This document shows, piece by piece, positions 23,411 through 33,900 of a stretch of 64,000 bases of DNA. The translations under genes and the position numbers were made by a program. The notes beneath the pieces were generated by a model that was not told where the DNA came from, did no database searches, and saw only the letters and a list, made by a program, of their open reading frames with translations. The stretch comes from Guillardia theta CCMP2712 (lineage: Eukaryota; Cryptophyceae; Pyrenomonadales; Geminigeraceae): NCBI RefSeq assembly GCF_000315625.1, contig NW_005434630.1:490505-554504 (forward strand). Direction: 5' to 3'. Positions within the stretch are counted from its first letter, which is position 1. Each line of letters begins with the position of its first letter.

Positions 23411-24786
23411 TCAGGCATACAAGGACAGCTGGGGTTTGAGGCAACGGTAGCCGGACAGTGTCGAGAACACCTGACTTCGATGCGGACTTTCTTGACGACG
23501 ATGAATCCTCGGTTCACGATACGTCGAGCTTCTTGTGGGCTGATGGAGGGGGTCAGAAAGATCACCTCAGCCTTCTTGCCTCACGTCGCGTAAGTCACGA
23601 AGGCGAACCCGGCGCTGTAAAGGATGTTGTCTTGCCTCTTGATAACGTCGCACGACACAACCTGAAACGTCTCAGCTCACGCCGCGTCATCTCCCCTCTT
23701 CCTCGTCGTCTTTCTCCTCCTCCTCCTCCTCCTCCTCCTCCTCGACCTCCCCGAATCTTCTGAGGACGGGAAGCAATTCCGACGCGATGAGCTGCGAGCA
23801 CGGGGAGTCAGAAGGGGAGACGGAGACAGCAGGAGGAGGGTTGACCTGTCTTGTTCCCCCGAGGAAGACCTTGTTTGTCTTGCCCGTCTGCGTGTTCCTC
23901 ACCTTAGAAAACTCTCGATCCGCCATCTTGGAGAAGACGATCTGCTCCCTGATGCGCATGGGCCCATGGCTGATGCACTGCAGCGGCCGGTGAGCGTGGC
24001 AGCGAGCGACCGAACCCTCACCTTCATCGCCTGCGCGCTGCTCGCAAACATGACAAACGCGTATCCCTTCGGCTCATCGGTCACTTGGTCGCGGATCACC
24101 ACCAGGTCTGCAACGTCAATTGAGTTTCCCAACCTCCTCCTCCTCCTCCACCAGCACCACCACCACCACCTCCTCCTCCTCCTCCTCGTCCTCGTCCTCC
24201 TTATCGTCCTCCTCGCATGCTGTTGACTTATCACCATCAATCTCGCCGCAGAGCCGTTCGATGTTCACCCATAGCTCCCATTCTATCCAACAGCATCAGC
24301 AGCGCGATCAGCCAACTAGCCTGACCTTGTAAGTCTCCTGTGTTGCCCAGGAACACCGACCGCTGCGCAAGTTTGCTGTCTTGAGGGGGGGGCCTCTCCC
24401 TCGCACTCGCCCTGCCGCCCATATTGGAGATGAGCTGAGCATCAGCAGCAGCGTCGGTCACCCTGGAAAGAACAAGCAGGAGGCGTCAAGGTCAGCTCGC
24501 AAGCGCTTGAGCAGCCAGAGGACCTGTCGGGCTCGACCATGCCCTGCTCTTGTGACTGAGAGGATCGCCGGGGGATCCACACCTTGGGTCGCTGCATGTA
24601 CTTGCTCCTCAGCGACCTCATGTCCTGCTCTTCCCTGCCCTTCTCCTTCATGTCCGCGTCTCCTCCTCTCAGCCGACAGAGGCAGGGCAGCGATCGCGGT
24701 ACCCCTGCACCCGCAAGCGGCTCATGGCGAGAGCTGCAGGAGACGGTGAGGAGGAGGAGGGCGGCGGAGGTGACGTGCTTGAGCAT
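23411..24786 (-). CDS. Two-RRM RNA-binding protein with signal peptide and RLRGG leader
   Basis: The ATG at 24786 opens a signal peptide (MLKHVTSAALLLLTVSCSS), with RLRGG at residues 38-42. A basic region follows (RSLRSKYMQRPKVWIPRR), joined across an intron to VTDAAADAQLISNMGGR. RRM1 has RNP2-like RSVFLGN and RNP1 KGYAFVMF, assembled through exons LQEWELWVNIERLCGEID and DLVVIRDQVTDEP. RRM2 has NKVFLGGT, ELLPVLRRFGEV and SAGFAFVTYAT, then EARRIVNRGFIVVKKVRIE. The last intron gives the ending LSLYA, stop at 23411-23413. Tandem RRMs of this kind occur in hnRNP/Musashi-like proteins that bind single-stranded RNA. The leader is unusual for an RNA-binding protein. In an alga with a complex plastid it could address the plastid or the periplastid compartment (inference). 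Confidence 0.75.
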
Positions 24787-24998
24787 GTTCTACTGGACCG
24801 CTGCTTGCTTCATGTGCTCCAGGAGCGGCGGGGGAAGCAGCGGGGGAGAGGGGGGGGCGGGAGAGCGGGGGGGAGGGGGGGGAGGGAGGGGGGGAAGGGA
24901 GGGGCGCAAAGGCGGTGGAAAAAGAAAAAACAGACTGAGGGAGGGAGCGGTGAGGAAGTGAATGTAAGTGAGGTAGGAAGAGAGAGAAGGAGAGAGAG
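24787..24998. promoter_or_regulatory. Short divergent promoter region, extremely G-rich on the plus strand
   Basis: Only 212 bp separate two divergent starts. Positions 24825-24905 hold runs of up to eight G interrupted by A or C, followed by purine-rich sequence. It probably contains both promoters. Confidence 0.45.
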
Positions 24999-26501
24999 AT
25001 GGGGAGGTTGATGTGCGCCATGATGATGATGGTGAGCGGCATGATTGCGGGAGAGAGCCGACAACACGCCATGGCGTTCGGCCTGATGCAGGGAGTTGGC
25101 ATGACGAGAGGGTCGGGGTCGCTGGCATCCTCGACTTCATCCTCCCGCTGCCTCAACATGCAGCTCGGAGGTGCCATGGAGGACAGCCGAGTCTTCATCT
25201 TCGGTCTCGGATACGTGGGCCAGGCCCTCGCCAAGCATCTCCAGCAGCGCTGGGGATGTCAAGTCAGCGGGACCTCGCGGTCCGGCAGAGAGGCAGAGAG
25301 GCTGAGCAGCCTTGGGATCCGGACCTTCCTCTTCTCGGGGGGGGAAGAGCCTCTAGCGCTGTGCGAGGAGGGGCAGGGGAGGCTGCGGGAAGCAACCCAC
25401 GTCCTCTCCACGATCCCCCCCAGCTCGAACGGGGACCCTGTGCTAGTGGAGCACTGCGAGACGCTGAGGAGCCTCCGCAGCTCGTGGGTCGGCTTCTTGT
25501 CTACCTGTGGCGTCTACGGCGACCACGAGGGCGAGTGGGTGGACGAGGAGAGCGCGACGAGGGTGGGGCAGGAGGATCGGGCGGCCCAGTGGCTGCAGGT
25601 ACGTCAACCTTGGAGCATGCGACCTTGACTGAGGGCGAGGGAGGCGGAGGAGAGGTGGCGAGCCTGCACGGGAGGAGGAGGAAACGTCTTCCGGCTCGCT
25701 GGGATCTATGGGACAGGACGATCAGCCATCGATTCCGTCAGGTCCTCCATGGCCCTCCCTCCTCTTCTTCCTCCCTCCTCCTCTTCCCTCTCATCCCTCT
25801 CCTTGCTCCTCCTCCTTCCCCCTTCCCCTCCTCATTCTGCCTCCCTCTTCCCTTCCTCCTCATCTTCCTCGCTCCTCCTCCTCCTCCTCCTCCTCCTCCT
25901 CCTCCCTGATCTTGAGGGAGCGCAGGAGTGGCCGGGCCGCGAGGGAGGACGAGGACAAGCTCGTGTCTCGCATCCATGTTGAAGACATCTGCAGCGTCCT
26001 CCGCGTCTCGATGGAGTCAAACTCCCAAGCTCGAGTATTCAACGTGGCTGACGACTACCCATGCTCCCGCAGTGAGGTACCGTACATGAAGACACTTGCA
26101 TCTTCCCGCTCCTGCTGCTCTCCTTCTCGTCCTCCTCCTCGTCCACATCATCATTATCATACCGCCCCTTCCCTTCCTGATTCCAGCACAGGTATACAAC
26201 TTTGTCAGGCATCTGCTGGAGCAGGAGGGAGTCGAGGTTCCCGACGCAGCAGCAGCAGCAGCAGTCACCGATGTGGGCAAGAAGGGGAGGAGGGCGCGGA
26301 GAGGCAGCAAGAAGGTCAGCAACCGAGGATCAAGAGAGAGCTCGGTATCGTGCTGGGGAGGAAAAGTCTTGGAGCTGACCCCCAGCAGGCGTCGAGCTTG
26401 CTTATCCGAGCTACCGTGAGGGGCTTGCGGCTGTCTTGGAAGAGTTGAAGGCATCGGGCGAGCTGACGAGCAGCAGCCGAGGGGAGGCAGGGAAGACTTG
26501 A
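24999..26501 (+). CDS. NAD(P)-binding SDR/epimerase-like protein of the YeeZ type
   Basis: The ATG at 24999 gives a Met-rich hydrophobic N-terminus (MCAMMMMVSGMIAG) that could be a leader. The Rossmann start VFIFGLGYVGQALAKHL carries GxGxxG. It continues with THVLSTIPPSSNGDP, VGFLSTCGVYGDHEGEWVDE, NVFRLAGIYGTGRSAIDSVR, KLVSRIHVEDICSVLRVSME, ARVFNVADDYPCSRSEV, YNFVRHLLEQEG and finally YPSYREGLAAVLEELKASGE, with stop at 26499-26501. That order matches the YeeZ-like branch of extended SDRs, whose substrate is unknown. Between VTDVGKKG and RIKRELG the frame shifts: the family-like reading KKVSNR-RIKREL needs a small indel, or a 35-nt intron. Introns are Pyr-rich, one with (CTC)n at about 25870-25905. 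Confidence 0.75.
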
Positions 26502-26557
26502 CATGAGTTCAATACAATACCCGATTCTTGACATGAGTTCAATACAATACCCGATTC
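26498..26557. repeat. Two perfect tandem copies of a 30-bp unit at a stop codon
   Basis: The unit TTGACATGAGTTCAATACAA plus ten further bases occurs twice, at 26498-26527 and 26528-26557. The first copy contains the TGA stop of the SDR gene, so the duplication begins inside the last codons. Confidence 0.95.
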
Positions 26558-26681
26558 TACAACGTGCCCTGCTTCTTGAGCACCCCTCGCCCTACTGGAC
26601 GCGTCGATATCTCCACGGGACCTGAAGGGTCGAAGTGAGTTGGAGCCAAGCAGCGAGGAAGGAAGAAAGAGAAAGAAAGCA

Positions 26682-29663
26682 TCAAGGAGGCAGCGAGAAC
26701 GAGGCAGTGGACGACGAGGGAGGAAAGAGAAAAGGAGGGAGAGGGTGACCATTGTTGTTCGATCGTGGGATGAAAGGGAAAATTCCTCTCCCGATGTTCT
26801 CAAAAGTGCCCAGAATCCCCGCGCCAACCTCCCCTATCCTCTTCGCCTCTGTTGGCTTGCTGCCGAATAGCCCCCGGCCCTGTGACGCGATGAAGCCCCA
26901 GCCTTCCTCTTGCCTGCCAATGGGACACGTCAGCCTCCAACCTCCTGCTTCCCACACTCACAGGTTCCTCGCCGTCGGCAACCTTGTGCTTCTGGTTGTG
27001 AGAGCGCCGTCGAGGCTCTTCCTCGGAGGAGGGGTGGAGAAGTTGAAAGGAGAGAAAGGAAGATTGACTTTGATGGCGGAGGGCAGAGGGTCGAAGCCGA
27101 AAGGGCCCGAGATCGCTTCCGAGACCTTGGAGAGATTGGACGTGTTGGAGTCGACTCCCTTCCCCCGGCCGTTGGTGAGCATCACCTCAGGGGCCGCGGC
27201 CCGAGGGGTCTGTCGGATTTGATCAGAGGGAAAGGGAAGGAGAAGGTAGCACAGTACCATCACAAGCTTCTTCGGCCGAGGCGTGCACTGGTCAGCTCCA
27301 AGGATCTCCTTCTCGAAGCCGGACAAGCGACCGTGCAGGTCGTCCATGTCATTGACAAGTGCCTGTGGGCGGATGAGGGAGGGAAGATTCTCGAGTGGAC
27401 CTTCAAGCGCAGTTCAATAAGAACTCACGTTGGATTTCTCTACTAAGAGGGAAAGCGGTGAAACAGTCTTTCTCCAGCACCCCCTTGTCCAGCAAGGGAG
27501 GTTCGTTGGACGTGTTGAAATTTTCCTGCATCGGACTTCAACCAGCCAGAATGCGTGGGATGCGCAGCCATCACCAGCAGCACGGGAGCGAAGTCTCGAT
27601 TCATTTGCGCCTCCTCCGCCAGGATCCCCTTGATGGTCATGAGGGCAGTGACAATCCTCTTCTTGTTCCAACGCCCGTCCAGTTTCTTTCGAGATTTGAT
27701 CAGACGCGCGCAGAAAGACAAGACAAGTTCCTCACGTCTGCCTGCATCACGCTCGAGAGCTCTCGCAGCTGAAAGCGCCTCAGCGCCTGTTTGATCATGA
27801 CCATGAACTCCTGGATACCTGCGAAAACACTTGGATAAGTGCGTCGGAAAATTCTTCATGCATGCTTTCTTATATCTATCCCTCTGTGTCTCTCTGTCTC
27901 TAGACGTAGATGTGCATGCATACACGCAAACACGTGTGTACAGATGTACAGATTCATCAAAGGCCCTGACTTCTTGTGCTTCGTACCCATGTATCCATGC
28001 GCATCGCAGAGCTTCTTTTCCTCGACGTACTTCTCCCAGTGAGGCCGATGAAACATGATTGGAGGTATACAGCTGATAAACGCTTAATTTCACTCGAAAC
28101 ACATCAGGGCAAACCTCACCCCAGGTTCAAGAAGCCATGATACAGGTTCGTATGATTCAGCCTAGTGTTCTCCCCTCCGGTCAGGTCGGCTGCCCGAACG
28201 ATTCGAATGAAGAGGAACGTGATGCGCTTTTCCAGGTCGTCCACATCATGATACGTGCACAAGTCTTTCGCTATGATTGTGAGAGGACAGCGGTCGTGAA
28301 CCGGAGCTTTCTCCTTGACCTTGTGCCGCTCCATCTGAAGTGAAGTCGACTTGGTCGCCGCTCGAGCGAATTCATCCAGGAGCACCGCAATCACAACATT
28401 GACTAGAACAAAGGAGACCAGAAGCTGGTAGCTGACAAAGAAACTGCAACGCCGGGCCCGTTCCCGGTGAGTATGAAGAGCTGTCGAGAGATGTAGGCCC
28501 AATTATCTCCCGTAAGGATCTGAAACATGGTGAACATGGTCGTGAAGAAGTCACCAAAGTACTCAGGCCAGCTGGAGCTGAAGAAAGAAACAGCCATGAT
28601 CGAATAGATGCATGTGACAAGACAGACAAGGGCAAAGGCGTTCATCATCGGCGGGATAGAGAGGTTCAGAGCAATCAAGATCTGGCGGAGCGACGGGACC
28701 CTCTTGAACAGTCGGAAGACCCTGAAAGTCCTCAGCAGTCGCAGCACCTTGATCACAAAAGTCAGATGGTTGCAACACAGGAAGCTACATCAGCACCGAG
28801 ATCCCAGGGACGTTGGGACTGAAGTTTGCGACGACGGAGATAAGCACAACGGTGGTGTCAAACCAGTTCCAAGCATCCCGTATGAATTCATTGACAAGAG
28901 TAGAAAACATGTTGGTGATGAGCTCCAACAAGAAAAGCCCAGTGAAAGATGAATCTATGAAGTTGAGGATGTACCTCAGACCGGCAAGATGCTCATCTTG
29001 CAATTGACTGTCCATGATATTTACAACAAAGTTGAGTGAGATCATCGTGGCGATTACAATCTGAGTTCGGTCTCCCAGGTATAACCATCTCACATACCTC
29101 CGATAGGTCTGCAGTCTTGTCATCGGAACAAAACTTGAACGATCATAATGCCTCATGATGCGCGCGATGCTAGAAACCCACACATCCAACTCTTCGTACG
29201 AGCTCGTCTCAAAAACGAACTGCCGCCCCCGATGATACCCCTTCAGACTGGTGCATATGGAAAACTGCAGATCCTGCAGAGTGCCCAGCAGTTCCTTTGC
29301 CTTAAGCCTCTCTACTTCATACTCCGGGTCCATCGAGAAGATGGCATCAAATTCTTCATCCTCCATTCCGCAAAAAACGATGCCACAAACATCTCCAAAG
29401 TAGATTCTGTCCAGCACGCAGCCACCATCCGTGTTCCCATACGAAATGTACTCAGAGGTTAGACAAATATTCCTCAGCAGAAAGGCGCTGGTTGGATAGA
29501 AACCACGTTTGCGAAGCGCTCCTTCCAGCCATACGGTGTGACTATCCAACAACTGAGCGTCCGTTAGGTCTTGTAGTTTTCCAGACAGAGGCTTCTTTGA
29601 TTTCCGTTTCACTGTTCCCACCTTTCGGCGCAATATGGCGCCTATTCTCAAGAGTGCACGCAT
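26682..29663 (-). CDS. Single-domain voltage-gated cation channel with PH-like N-terminus
   Basis: The ATG at 29663 is preceded by GGAGGT. Residues about 35-180 form a PH-like domain (HTVWLEGALRKRGFYPTSAF ... YEELDVWVSSIARIMRHY). The channel follows: S1 VIATMISLNFVVNIM, S2 GLFLLELITNMF, S3 WFDTTVVLISVVANF, S4 VLRLLRTFRVFRLFKRV with five Arg/Lys at every third position, S5 AFALVCLVTCIYSIMAV, pore FQILTGDNWAYI, S6 VSFVLVNVVIAVLLDEF. A single six-helix domain with a TGDNW filter is close to the EukCat channels of algae and to one repeat of Nav/Cav. A long helical and then disordered tail runs through several short introns to a stop at 26682. The frame changes between pore and S6 (about 28440) without an obvious GT-AG intron. 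It should conduct cations across a membrane; selectivity is not predictable. Confidence 0.75.
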
Positions 29664-29978
29664 ACCTCCTCAATCCAGGATCGACGGGGAGCTGCGGCAA
29701 CTCCAGAAGGTTACGAAGAATACCTGCCCTACACTTCGAACGATCGTCTCCTTTAACTCATTGTGGTGTCCGGTTCGAAGAGCTATGACGGAACCATATT
29801 TATGTCTGGACGGCTACCAACGCGGAGATAGGACGATGGAGCATGGCCTTTACCACATTGAGTGGCACGACGGTGGGCAAGGCTAAGAAGCGGAAAGAAC
29901 GAGTGGCAATGCGGCAAGGAGAAGAGGTTCAGAGCAGCAAGGAAGAAAGAAGTGATGTGGGTGGTAAGTAAGGATAGA

Positions 29979-30043
<65 letters not shown>

Positions 30044-30954
30044 CAAGACGCCTAAATTTCCTTTCGAGCTGCCAGCATCAAGCGGTAGGGCAGGAGCACC
30101 CCTATGAAAATAATCGGGTGGGGGTTTACTTGTGGGGGTGGGGGTGCGATAACGAGGACAAAAAGGACCCTTGGGGTACAAAAGTTACACACATAACCCG
30201 TACCTTGAAGTATTGCTTTGATTTCAAAAAAGGGGGTACTTTAGATGGTTTTACAAATTTGGGGGTAGGGTGTGGAGTTTTACTTCCAATAGCAGGTAGG
30301 GGTACTGATTGAGTGGGTGAAGCTTGTGTCTTTAGTAAACTGAAAGATATTATTCTATAACGGTATTTGCTCCAAGGGTGGGTCCTTTGTAGGAAATAGA
30401 TAGGTGGTACAAAGAAAGTATAACGGTTTCTGTGTTGTAAAGTAGGTAAGCTAAAATAGAAACAAAAGTAGGTAAGCTAAAGGAGAGTGACTTTTTGCGT
30501 CGGCCGGGCGCCCGGGCCGCGGTGGCAGGCGATCCGACCGGGCCCGGCACAAGGTTCCGGGCCCCGGGAATTTCCGACAGCCGGGCAGTGCCACCTGACG
30601 GTCGGACATGAAACTCATCGTACTTGTTAGAGGCTTGGTGAAAGTTGGGCCTGCCTGACCCGCCTCAGTTGCCGAGTCACGCCCGGGCCGCATCCGGGCC
30701 GTGCCAGTCTGTGACTCAGGGTGATGATCGACTGACTTGCAACTTCCGAGCCATCCCGGGCCCCTCAGAGGCTATGGGGCCGGCCCCCGGCCGGGCCTTG
30801 ACACTGATCGGACTCTCCGAGTCACCGACCGGGCCGGGGGCCGCACTCGGAAGCCCGGGCCCGGCCCGACGGCGGGCTTCACTGAGTGACACCCGGCGAT
30901 CCGAGCAGGCAAACAGATTCCCCGGAATGGCGGCAGAAGCGACTGGTGAGAGGC
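29664..30954. other. Divergent spacer: microsatellite, GGGGT tract and GC-rich island
   Basis: In order it holds: a possible upstream exon or 5' UTR of the channel gene (to about 29900), an (AGGAGC)n array, a GGGGT/GGGGGT-rich stretch (30108-30420), and from 30480 to 30900 a GC-rich island full of CCCGGGCC palindromes resembling that at 15350-15660. Nothing coding is supported. Confidence 0.4.
29981..30043. repeat. (AGGAGC)n hexanucleotide array, about 10 copies
   Basis: Uninterrupted CAGGAG units. Apparent Arg-Ser and poly-Leu frames across it are repeat artefacts. Confidence 0.95.
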
Positions 30955-33900
30955 TATGGCCGAGACGGGGGAAGAGGAGGTGGCGGTGGAGGAGGAGGTT
31001 GAGGAGATCGTGGATGAAGAGAACAAGATCGTATCACAAGCTTCCTTGCGCCATTGAGTCGTTTTGGTGCTCCGTCTTGACTTTGATTGTTTGCTTTGAT
31101 CTGGGTACTGTAGCGCGCTGGGTTGTATGCTCGCATTCTGCAACTCTGTTGCTGCCACTTTGAGCCCGAAGAATGAGTTTCTCATCCTCTCTGATACTTT
31201 GAATGATCCTAGGAGAGGCAGATCCTTGAGATGTCAGCGACCCAAGTCCCCTTTGGGAGCGCTCCGCACAAGACCGAACTCCCGTACGACTCATTGCAGT
31301 TCCGCAACAGACTGCGGGCGCTGCAATGCCTGGTCGAAGACGAAGACTGCCTTCTCTTCATTACAGGTCTGAACCTTCATGCCGAGGTGTGCTGACTGAT
31401 GCGCGTGAAGGCATTGATGGAAACTACAACCTCGGGGCTACCATTGCTCTGAATTACTTGTTCTTCGGAAGTTCCGGGATGCAAGTTTGGCATGCAAGGC
31501 GTGACAGCTCCTTTGACGATGTGGATCTTGATCTCCTCCTCTTCCTCCCACTTATCTGTGATGCAGTGCTTCTTTGCCATTGGCAAGTCTCGGACACACC
31601 TCTACACAGGCTCCGTCGAATCCTTTTGGAAGCTGTACGACCTGTGCGCACCGGTGCGGGGACGCGCTTGCTCTGTTCTGTTGAGCATCAGCGCTGACTT
31701 GACGTGCTCTGCCTGCTTTCAGATACATCAGCTCGAAGTCGTGACGCTCTCTCCCAGAGAGGAGGATGACGTGGACCTCGCGGAGGAAAGGAAGGTGATG
31801 ACTTTCCTCGACTTCACCGACAAGTTTCGAGCCGTCTCGATGGACCTGTCGAAGCCTGTGCATGGCAATCTGTCACAGGGGCTGGAGGCTGATCAACCTC
31901 AAGTTGTAGAACACTGGCCTCTCATCCAAGTCTTCGGGATCCAGGAGCTCGGGAGTGAGAAGTTGTCGACGAAGAATCACGAACTTTCTGACTGTCTCTG
32001 CAGACCGAGGCTTTTTCACTATGAACCATCCTGTCAAGGACATCTCTGACAAGCTCATGAAGCTCTACTTACAAGTCGACTCCCACTCGCTGGAGGGCAG
32101 TTTGACGTACAGGTTGTTCAAATACGTTGCATGGGCTCACGATTGCAAACAGGCAAGACCTTGACATGCTGGTGTTTCACTGGAAGACTTGTACGAACAT
32201 CCTGAACCAGACTGCGGCACATGAACGTCTGAAGGTGACAGGACTGAGATGCTTCGTGTGCACAAGTTTCTTGACTCCCTTGTAGTTGACAGAGGACGCG
32301 ATCGTGGAACCGCTTGCCAGTTACTTCGAGTACGGAATCCTGAGGGCTTTCAATCAACATGCGCAGAGCTCTTGGAAGCCACGTGCGACCTTCGGGTTGA
32401 GAACGAACGAGAAAAGTTCGCATGCCATCGCAAGCATCAAGGTGATGGTTGCAACCCTTCCCTGACATGTGTCGATCTGTGATTTCGACTTCACAAACCC
32501 TTGATGATTCCCGATGCATTAGGTGGAAAACTCTGGAATAGATCAAAAACCAGCAGTTCACTTTGTCATCGAAGCTGCAGAGCCAAACGGGCCGTTGCGA
32601 ACAGCTCGAACATACTTTCTAAGTGAGTGGATGAAAAACTGACTTTCTAAGCGTTGCTGATCGTAACATGCTACAGGCAATGGGGGTGCTGGGGCAAGGG
32701 TGAGAACTTTTGATTGGGACGGCAATGAGACCAAGCAGGAGGACAACAGACTAGAAAGAGCTGGGAGGTCAGCGTACGCGAGATACCTCATGATGGCCTA
32801 CTGCGCTGTGATCCACGTGCACGAGAAGCTGATGAAGTCTTGGTGCGAGGGAAGCGTGTCAAGCGTCGCCGACCTAAAGAAACATGCGACCGAGAGCCTG
32901 AAAGCCCTGGACCTCGACTGGTTCCGCAACTATGATTTCGAATCGGACCTGGATGTTCAACTCCTGGCGTTCGACAACATCGGCAACCCTGTCGAGGCTG
33001 TTCGGGGATCCCCTCACATGAAGTATCTGAGAGTGAACATGTATCACGTGAAGAGCTTGGATCAGACTCCGACGGATCTAGGAGCGGTCTGCTACGGAGA
33101 CACCTTCCTTGATCTGCGATCCTCCTCCTCGCATCCGAGCCAACCGTCCAAGTCCAGATTCCTCAACGTGACTGCTCCCATTCCACGTCACCAGGGATGG
33201 ATTCTACCTGGGCAGGAAGAAGACACCGAGTATATGTATGCTCTTCTATCACGCCTGCAGGCCTCCAAGAGGAACCGGCACAACTCCATGGGAGCGCTGC
33301 TGCTCGAGAGCCCCCTCGAAGGGTTTTGCCTGTGCACACATATAAAGGAGCTGCCGAGGGTGTACGGTGACCTCTGGGTGCTGGAGAAAGGATTGATCTT
33401 CTCGAGTCACCAGCTGGGCTCTCTGGCCCTTGACTTGAAGCACGATGTCTCCTCCTGCGAGCTCTTCAACGTTGACTTCGTCGCCCGTGACGACTGCGAG
33501 CTCGCGTTTGCGGTGTTCGAGGTCAAGGAAGGAATGCAGCGCTATGGCATCACCGAGGTATCCCTCTCGCCCCGCAACTCTCGCCTCGTGCTCGCCTCCA
33601 GCGCTTCCGACAGGAGGAAGTTCGCAAGGGATGTGTGTCCCAGCTGGAGGTCGAGCTTGGAGGCGGATGGAGTGAGAGTGAGAGTAGTGGAGAAGGAAGA
33701 GCTCGAGCAGTTCAAGGAAGCCAACCACGTCACCTTGGATGCCGAGCACACAGCTCGCAAACAGGAGTTAGACAGCTTCCTCAGCTGCTACCGTGAGCAG
33801 GAAGCCCTCGTTATGTGCCCTGCCTTCCCGGAGGCAGCGGATAGGCAGAGGGATCAGGTAGGCGAGCAGGAGCTCATCGTGGTTGTCGGGCAACCGTGCT

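Noticed and set aside
22802-23565. Long frames of Gly-Gln, Pro-Leu or Pro-Cys repeats on both strands
   Set aside because: They are translations of the (CAAGGG)n array, which sits inside an intron.
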